Source: Phoronis australis
Lineage: Eukaryota; Phoronida; Phoronidae
Assembly (NCBI GenBank): GCA_002633005.1
Contig: NMRA01000026.1
Span: 1,634,710-1,698,709 of the forward strand
Direction of reading: 5' to 3'
Length of the DNA stretch: 64,000 nt
The notes beneath the pieces were generated by a model. It did no database searches and was not told where the DNA came from. It saw nothing but the letters and a program-made list of their open reading frames with translations. Shown here in pieces: positions 58,601 through 64,000 of this stretch. Within the stretch, counting starts at the first letter, position 1. Each line of letters starts with the position of its first letter. The translations under genes were made by a program, and so were the position numbers.

Positions 58601-61600
58601 CTCCACTACAGCCAAAGGTGGTCGGTTCGACTGTACTGTCATGTCTCTCAGTGTGTTGCTGGACTACAGACCTGAGGACAACAAAGAACACTCATTTGAG
58701 GTAATATTGTCGGTGTGTTTATTAACTAGGACAGACTTGAAGTACACCTTTCTATCAATAAAAGCATTCTTCCCATGTGGAGTTCGTACAAAAGTTGTGT
58801 ATGGTCCATCCGCTAGTCATGCCAGCATTTCATTAATAGTTAATGTTTATGACTCCATGTCCACTGGTATGTGCAACCATTTTTAAGAAGTGAATGCTTC
58901 ATAACTGTCTTTTTCCTGACATATTAGCTGTGGTCAGGTATTGTGCAACTTCAACAATAGATTACAGCAGTGACTTTGATTACCAACTTCTCTATACCAT
59001 CACTGAAGACCAACCTCTTCATTAGTTCATTAAAGACTGACTTCCCCTGCCCTTCACTGAAAGCAAGTTCCTCAGCCTTTCTCTGAAAGAACTTGCCCTG
59101 ACCATCGCTGAAGAACAACTTCCATTCACTGAAAACAACTTCTAATGTCCTGAACTGGAAACCAACTTCCCCAGTCCTTACTGAATTCAAACTCCTAGGC
59201 TTACATTGAAGACCAACTTCCTGAGTCCCCTAAAGACAAATTTCTTCAATCCTTCACCGAAGTCCATTTTCTGCACTACTTCACTGAAGACTTGCCTTCC
59301 TAATCCTCTAATGAGGACAAACTTCCCCAGTGTTAAATGTTAAAGGGACCGCCAACTTCTCCTGGCCTTCTATGAAGACCAACTCTCTTATTCATTCTTG
59401 TATCCTACAGGTGTCCTTGTTTGCTGAGCTATTCAACGAGATGCTGATGCGAGACTTTGGCTTCACCATGTACAAGTGCCTGTTGGCGGCACCAGAACCC
59501 AAGGAGGAAGACAAGGAGAAAAAGGATGAGAAGAAAGATGAAAAAAAAGACAAGTCAGGGAACTCGGTGAGTACACCTCAGTGTGAAGGATAGCGCTTGC
59601 TGGTTGTAGTGGTGGTAGGTACATAAACTTTACACCAAATCGTTGTCGATGAACTCCTTCTATTGCTGGGATTTTTGTGCGCCTACATATTTATATGTGG
59701 TCGCATATTGCCGTCATCTCTGTCTGGGCGTCCGCGGCTGTATCTCCAAAACCCCTTGCAGGATCTTATTGAAATTTGACAGGTGTGTTCCTATGGGGTT
59801 GACGACAGAGGGCGACGAGTTTCGGACCAACCCGAATACCGCTGTGCCCCCTTGTGGCAATTTTAGTTTTTTACATTTACCTCTGTATTTTCAAAGGCCC
59901 TTAATCGATTTACGTGAAATTTGGAACGTAGGCATCTATTAATAAGTTGACGCTATCCTCCGGTTTTTGGATGGATTGGAGGCATTTTGCACCATCTTGT
60001 GGCCATTTTTACTATTTTCGAGTAGTTTTTTTTTTTTGGCATCTGCCCCTCTAACAACCAAACCACTCGAAGGATGATTGTGAAAATTGGCATATGTGTT
60101 CTTACTATGAAGAAGACAGTTGACGATGATTTTCTGACGACTGACTACTGTGGCGCCTCCTAGTGGCAGTTTTGTTTGTTTTTGCGCCCATGGCTGTATC
60201 TCCTAAACGCTCTACAGGATCTTTATTAAATTTAGCAAAATGTATTTATATGAAGTTGACAACAGACGACGGCGACTTTCGGACAGATCGGTGTACCGGT
60301 ATGCCCCTTAGTGGCAATTATAGTTTTTTTATGTTTTCCTCCATATCTTCAAAGGTCTTCAACGGATTTCCATAAAATTTAGCACATAGACATCTATTAG
60401 TGAGGTGACGCTAGCCATTGATCTTTGATTGATTCAAGGTATTTTGCGCCACCTAGTGGCCATTTTTGTTGTTTTCGAGTCTGTTTTTTGGCGTCCCTCC
60501 CTCTGTCAACCAAACCACTCTAAGGATGATTGTGAAAGTTGGCATGTATGTTCTTTCTATGAAGGAGACGGTTGACGAGTAATTTCCGACGACTTCGACT
60601 ACTGTGGTGTCTCCTAGTGGTGGTTTTGTTTTTTTGCACCCATACTTGTATCTTCTAAGCCCTCTGCAGGATCTTTATTAAATTTAGCTTGTGTATTTAT
60701 ATGAAGTTAACAAGAGAAGACAATAACTTTTAGAAGGATCCCACAAACACTGTGCCCCTAGTGGCAATTTCATTTGTTTTCATTTTTCTCTATTTCTTTG
60801 AAGTTCCTCGATGAATTTTATGAAATTCAGTAAATGGCTTTCTTTTAATGAAACAATGACATTTTCTGGTTTTCAGACGGATTCGGCGTATTTTGCGCCA
60901 TCTAGTGGCCATTTTGATGATACAAATAAACAACTCTAAAAGCATACCATTTGCGATGCATTCGTGGGCGCATTTTAACGCTACGCGTTGCTCTTGTATA
61001 GTATGTCTGCCGTATCTTCGCTTGTGGTCCACGTAAGATTCGCTCATCATCAACTTTTTGTTGGAGTAGCGCTTGAATTGTACCATAGTGTAGCGATGGT
61101 GTAGAACTGTGCCACTTTGAGCTTGTGACTGACTTACTGAAGGACTACTGGATAGGAATAGTCTTGGAGGAATTGATTTTATGTTATGGTATTAATAAAA
61201 GACACCCTTAACAAACATCGTTGAAGTGTGACTGGTCATAGGTTCCACTGATGTCCTGTTTCTGGATATACTTTGTTTTGTATGGCAATGCTGTTGCTGT
61301 GTATGACCTTGTTCATGTATTGTTGTTCAGGAGCCAAGTTCAAAGAAGCGGAGGGTTGATGACAGGGTTGATGAGAAGAAGGAAGACAGGAAAGAGGATA
61401 AAGACAAGAAAGATGATCGTAAGGTGAGTGTTTCTTGTTAATCACAATACAAAGGTTACCGTGGCCATACCAGCACTGTCAGCACTACACTCTGCCCCAG
61501 TGCTGTGTGTTATGTCTTAAGAGGGTGAATATGGCTTGTTGTTACTTAACAGAATGAACTAACATTCTGACATTTCATTGGTTTGGAAGTTGAGAAATAC

Positions 61601-62662
61601 CTATAGGGTGTGCTGCATCAACAACAACAGACTTAACTCATTCCACACAAGTTTGTTTTCTGTGACCTCATCAATGTGGTATGGCATCGAGCAAAACAAT
61701 TGGAACAATCCACCATACTCTGCTCTCCTTACCTCTGGACTCATTCTACTAGCCATCATTTCAGACTCACTCTACTAGCCATACTTACAGACTCATTCTA
61801 CTAGCCATACTTTCAGACTCACTCTACTAGCCATACTTTTAGACTCATTCTACTTGCCATACTTTCAGACTCATTCTACTAGCCATACTTTTAGGCAGCA
61901 CTTAACTTAAGGAGAACTTGACAAGTAGGATCTATTTTGTCGTTGCAGTTACTGTGTTTACATTTGTTTTCTTTGGTCCAAGATGGTCAGAATCTGTTGT
62001 TATACTTCAGAATAAAAAAGACGAGGAGGACGAAGAAGAGGATGATGATGACGAGGATGATGATGACAAGAAAGGTAGTGACCTCTGGTGTTGGGTTGGT
62101 TTGTTTACTGTGCGTTTGTAACACGGTGAAGACTCGGGTTGGCATGTAAAGTTTGTGTTTTTCTGTGTGCGTGTAGCACTTTAAAGCATTTTACTTTGAC
62201 TTTTCTTATTGATGAAACATCAGTTGATGTTTTATGGTGCAACAAATCTGTGACAGGTCAGTGTGTTTGAATATTACTACTTTAATTAATTCTTTGCTGA
62301 ACAAGGTGCTTGGAATTTCTGAAGAATGAGCTCCATGTCAGTCTGAGCCTGTTCAATACTAAAGAATTCGAGAACAATTTTAGATTTGTCACAATGGTTT
62401 AATGTCACACAATGGTTTAATGTATTCTCATCCACAAAGTTTTAACGCTTTTCCTTCTCTTACTGTTCATAACTGGTGTCTCCCTCTGTTGACGACAGAC
62501 AAGAAGAAAGATAAGAAGAAGGAAAAGCAGAAGTACTTCACCAAGGACAGAGACTTGCTTCTGTCTTTTGTTTACTTTGACCAGAACCACAGCGGCTATC
62601 TGCTAGACAAAGACTTGGAAGAGATAATTCATACATTGGGGCTGCACCTTTCTAGGGCACAG
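49663..62662 (+). CDS. CCAR1: Cell division cycle and apoptosis regulator 1 (5' 883 codons; continues beyond window)
   Basis: Nuclear co-activator and splicing-linked protein. Coding exons: 49663-49866, 50863-50898, 51400-51584, 52451-52565, 53123-53273, 53435-53687, 54438-54663, 55001-55281, 55553-55757, 56459-56554, 56981-57115, 57878-57970, 58509-58700, 59411-59566, 61331-61423, 62011-62074, 62499-62662. Exon 49648-49866 carries the ATG, and a non-coding exon ends at 46621. The N-terminus MAQFGGAKNPPWA matches CCAR1. Domains in order: S1-like (about 117-180, TKLHDTFGFVDEDVFFQ); an RS-rich tract (exon 53435); the DBC1/CCAR core (YIPSDFF, GGPWSPSLDGD, ALTGIDLS); SAP (585-620, VNDLRKELEARNISAKGLKS); charged coiled segments; an EF-hand-like segment (DQNHSGYLLDKD). 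All phases agree. The 55757 donor is GC. The remaining C-terminal exons of the roughly 1150-aa family lie to the right. Confidence 0.95.
50863..50898 (+). other. CCAR1: CCAR1 36-nt exon
   Basis: A 36-nt, phase-0 exon encoding AAALQQGAVLAQ, with an ATTTCAG acceptor and GTAACA donor. It is in a Gln/Ala-rich region and could be skipped without a frame change. Confidence 0.85.
51007..51180. repeat. Dispersed repeat shared with 35690-35850
   Basis: TAATTCTTCACCAATTTAG..GACA.GTGAAA and GATTAAGAAA..TTAG..ATTT..CATAAAAC occur in the same order in DOK7 intron 2 at 35693-35830. It lies in CCAR1 intron 3. Class unknown. Confidence 0.6.
52080..52350. repeat. Old dispersed repeat in a CCAR1 intron
   Basis: Shares the AATTAATAGCA..ATCAAATTCTA..CTTTCAGAAAAT set with 44046-44130. 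Diverged and without visible ends. Confidence 0.45.
54240..54335. repeat. GAAAC-hairpin repeat, copy 2
   Basis: CCCTTGACAAAGAGCGCATC then GCTCGAAACGTGGGAATATT, followed by TTTTAGTACCGACACTCG, matches the right half of the palindromic repeat at 21901-22070. It lies in the CCAR1 intron just before exon 54438-54663. Confidence 0.7.
55758..56458 (+). other. CCAR1: GC-AG intron in CCAR1, with an unexplained GC-rich block
   Basis: The reading frame and family match require exon 55553-55757 to end CAACAG and join GGAGAAGAG at 56459. The intron therefore starts GC (GCACGG) and ends AG. A GT six bases further on would give a frame that hits a stop in the next exon. Inside the intron, 55850-56250 is richer in GC and CpG than its surroundings, with ORFs on both strands (55921-56130 plus, 56081-55857 minus) that I cannot identify. 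Confidence 0.75.
57803..57854. repeat. 26-bp tandem repeat beside a CCAR1 acceptor
   Basis: CCTGTGTCCAGCTGTATGTA and the following ACTGT begin at 57803 and 57829. The true acceptor TGTCCACAG is at 57877. Confidence 0.85.
58975..59395. repeat. Degenerate minisatellite, about 30-40 bp units
   Basis: Loose repetition of CACTGAAGACCAACTTCC-like phrases with CAGTCCTT/CTGCCCTT spacers through most of a CCAR1 intron, ending just before the exon at 59411. The antisense ORF (59190-58951) is only a by-product. Confidence 0.75.
59675..60997. repeat. Tandem-structured dispersed repeat with CTCF-like boxes, copy B
   Basis: Same family and orientation as 11923-13570. Period marks (GCGCCCATGGCTGTATCTCC type) lie at about 59729, 60184 and 60636. 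Boxes sit near 59838, 59988, 60150, 60303, 60446, 60605, 60755 and 60894. GCGCCACCTAGTGGCCA at 60446-60462 is identical to the box at 13025-13041. It ends with the family's right terminus TTTGCGATGCATTCGTGGGC..GCTCTTGT. It lies in the CCAR1 intron before exon 61331-61423. Confidence 0.85.
61739..61894. repeat. 26-bp minisatellite, six copies
   Basis: ACTCATTCTACTAGCCATAC then TTTCAG, with starts exactly at 61739, 61765, 61791, 61817, 61843 and 61869, and few differences between copies. It lies in a CCAR1 intron 116 bp before exon 62011. Confidence 0.95.
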
Positions 62663-64000
62663 GTGAGACGGGGGGCAGGATTCTTTTGATTGCTTGCCAT
62701 TTGTTGTTTTATTTTGGCAACAGTCCAAAATGTAGATTGCGGAACTGCTGACGTTGGTCTTTGAAACCAGTTTTTGAAACGCTGTATTTCACGCTGTTGA
62801 AAGTTTTTAAAATACAGAAATGGGATTGAGCCTTTTATCTCTCATAAATTTGGTCTTGTAATATTCCTTACCGTGTAAGGTGTTGTTTCCGTTTCTGTTA
62901 CAAACAGAAACAAAACATTGAAAGCATCAAGGACTAAAATAGCGCTTCGGAGTTAATTGGAATTGGCCAACCCTGAAATTTGATTTTGAATATGGTGCAT
63001 GTACACATTGCCTATGACTTGAGTTGGTAACGGAAATACAGTATCTTATGGTAGGGAATAATGAAACTGGTTTTACATGGCAGAGTAAAAGGACAAATTC
63101 AATTTTCGTTTTTAGTTACCTAAACAGTGGGAAATGCGGCTTTAATCATGTGGTGCTGTAGGATATGGTTTGGAAATTGGCAAGCATAGGTAATAGACCG
63201 TTGTTTAAGGAGAGTTTAAATTGTCTCACTTTGTGAAGAATAAAAGGTATGCCAATAACATGCGCTGGGTTTCAAAGTGTAGTAGTGTCATAACATAATG
63301 ATTTATAAATAGTTAAATTAAACATGTAGAATGTGAACAAATGTGAACTCTTGAGAGTCTCGCTTTGTCAAAGGATTTACATTGGAAAGAAGTGGATAAG
63401 TTCAGTTTTAGTTCCATCAGTTGTTGTTAGTGGTGTGACTACAGTGGACCGTTGTACTCCCAGTTGTTAGTGGTGTTACTACACTGGACCGTTGTATGCC
63501 CAGTTGCAGGTGACATAATGATCGTACCTTTTATTGTAATGTAATTCTTTATCAACAAGTCAAATATTTGTCAGAAGGTAGAAAGACTACAAATTTCATT
63601 TTTGACTTCATACCAGTCTCCATTAATTGGGGTATGTGACTAATTTTTTAATACCCCTCATGCAAAAGTGGAACATTTTAATAACAATTCCTAGTATCAT
63701 TTTGCAGAGCAGTGCGTAAATCATAGTATCTGAAAGTTTAATGTGGATCAAATCAACAATTTCTGATATATGATGTCCAGAAGTTAGCCAGAGTTGCACA
63801 TTTTTGTTGGGTACATTCCGTAACCTTAAAAAGACCTGAACTACATGTTTCGGCATTTCAGTATGATTTTTGAAAGTATAAAGGTCGGTTTCTGACATTC
63901 ATATTTTCTTAAATAGTGCACGGTATTTTTCTTTTTGACTTTGAAAAATAAAAATTTATTTGCTCGTGAAGCCCCACGGTGAGTGCTATTTTAGCGATGT
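62663..64000 (+). other. CCAR1 intron, continues past the window
   Basis: Starts at the GTGAGA donor. No exon encoding the expected continuation of CCAR1 is visible. It holds a 40-bp duplication (63423-63502) and a dispersed repeat at 63705-63850 related to 11590-11690. Confidence 0.7.
63423..63502. repeat. 40-bp direct duplication
   Basis: GTTGTTAGTGGTGTGACTAC then AGTGGACCGTTGTACTCCCA recurs from 63463 with three to four changes. Confidence 0.9.

Noticed and set aside
1-64000. tRNA, rRNA, CRISPR array or bacterial operon
   Set aside because: None seen; the window is intron-rich animal DNA.

Overview
The window comes from a non-vertebrate animal genome. Genes are split by many GT-AG introns, intergenic and intronic DNA is AT-rich, diverged transposons are abundant, and there is one ambiguous base (n at 47). 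The gene set (ECHS1, a DOK7-type adaptor, a rolling-stone family membrane protein, CCAR1) and the repeats (Penelope-like and non-LTR remnants, foldback and TIR elements) fit a marine invertebrate, probably a deuterostome such as a hemichordate, echinoderm or lancelet. The species cannot be fixed from the sequence alone.

Layout. (1) 1-131, minus strand: start of a CARD-domain gene cut by the window edge. (2) 1180-2718: a TIR-bounded repeat just upstream of ECHS1. (3) 3152-13941, plus: complete ECHS1, 8 exons, 297 aa; its introns hold a LINE remnant, a foldback element, a Penelope-like remnant and a large tandem-structured repeat. (4) 13942-16327: 3' flanks of two convergent genes. (5) 46307-16328, minus: complete DOK7-like gene, 7 exons, about 1267 aa, with a PH-PTB head and a long tyrosine-motif tail. 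Its 16.7-kb intron 2 contains an intronless rolling-stone-like gene on the opposite strand (38554-39423) and a THAP-like exon (43397-43524). (6) 46308-46621: head-to-head promoter shared by DOK7 and CCAR1. (7) 46622-62662, plus: CCAR1, with a non-coding first exon and 18 coding exons visible (883 codons), continuing past the window.

The genes do not form one pathway. ECHS1 is a mitochondrial beta-oxidation enzyme. DOK7 is the cytoplasmic activator of MuSK-type receptors in vertebrates. CCAR1 is a nuclear transcription and splicing co-regulator. The most striking non-genic content is a repeat family (11923-13570, 59675-60997 and a fragment near 5200-5530). It is built of roughly 145-bp monomers, each carrying a CTAGTGGC-type box; several copies match the known animal CTCF consensus. 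CCAR1 intron 1 is a stack of nested DNA transposons with readable target-site duplications.

All exon boundaries were read by eye from splice signals, reading phase and remembered family sequence. None was checked by alignment software.
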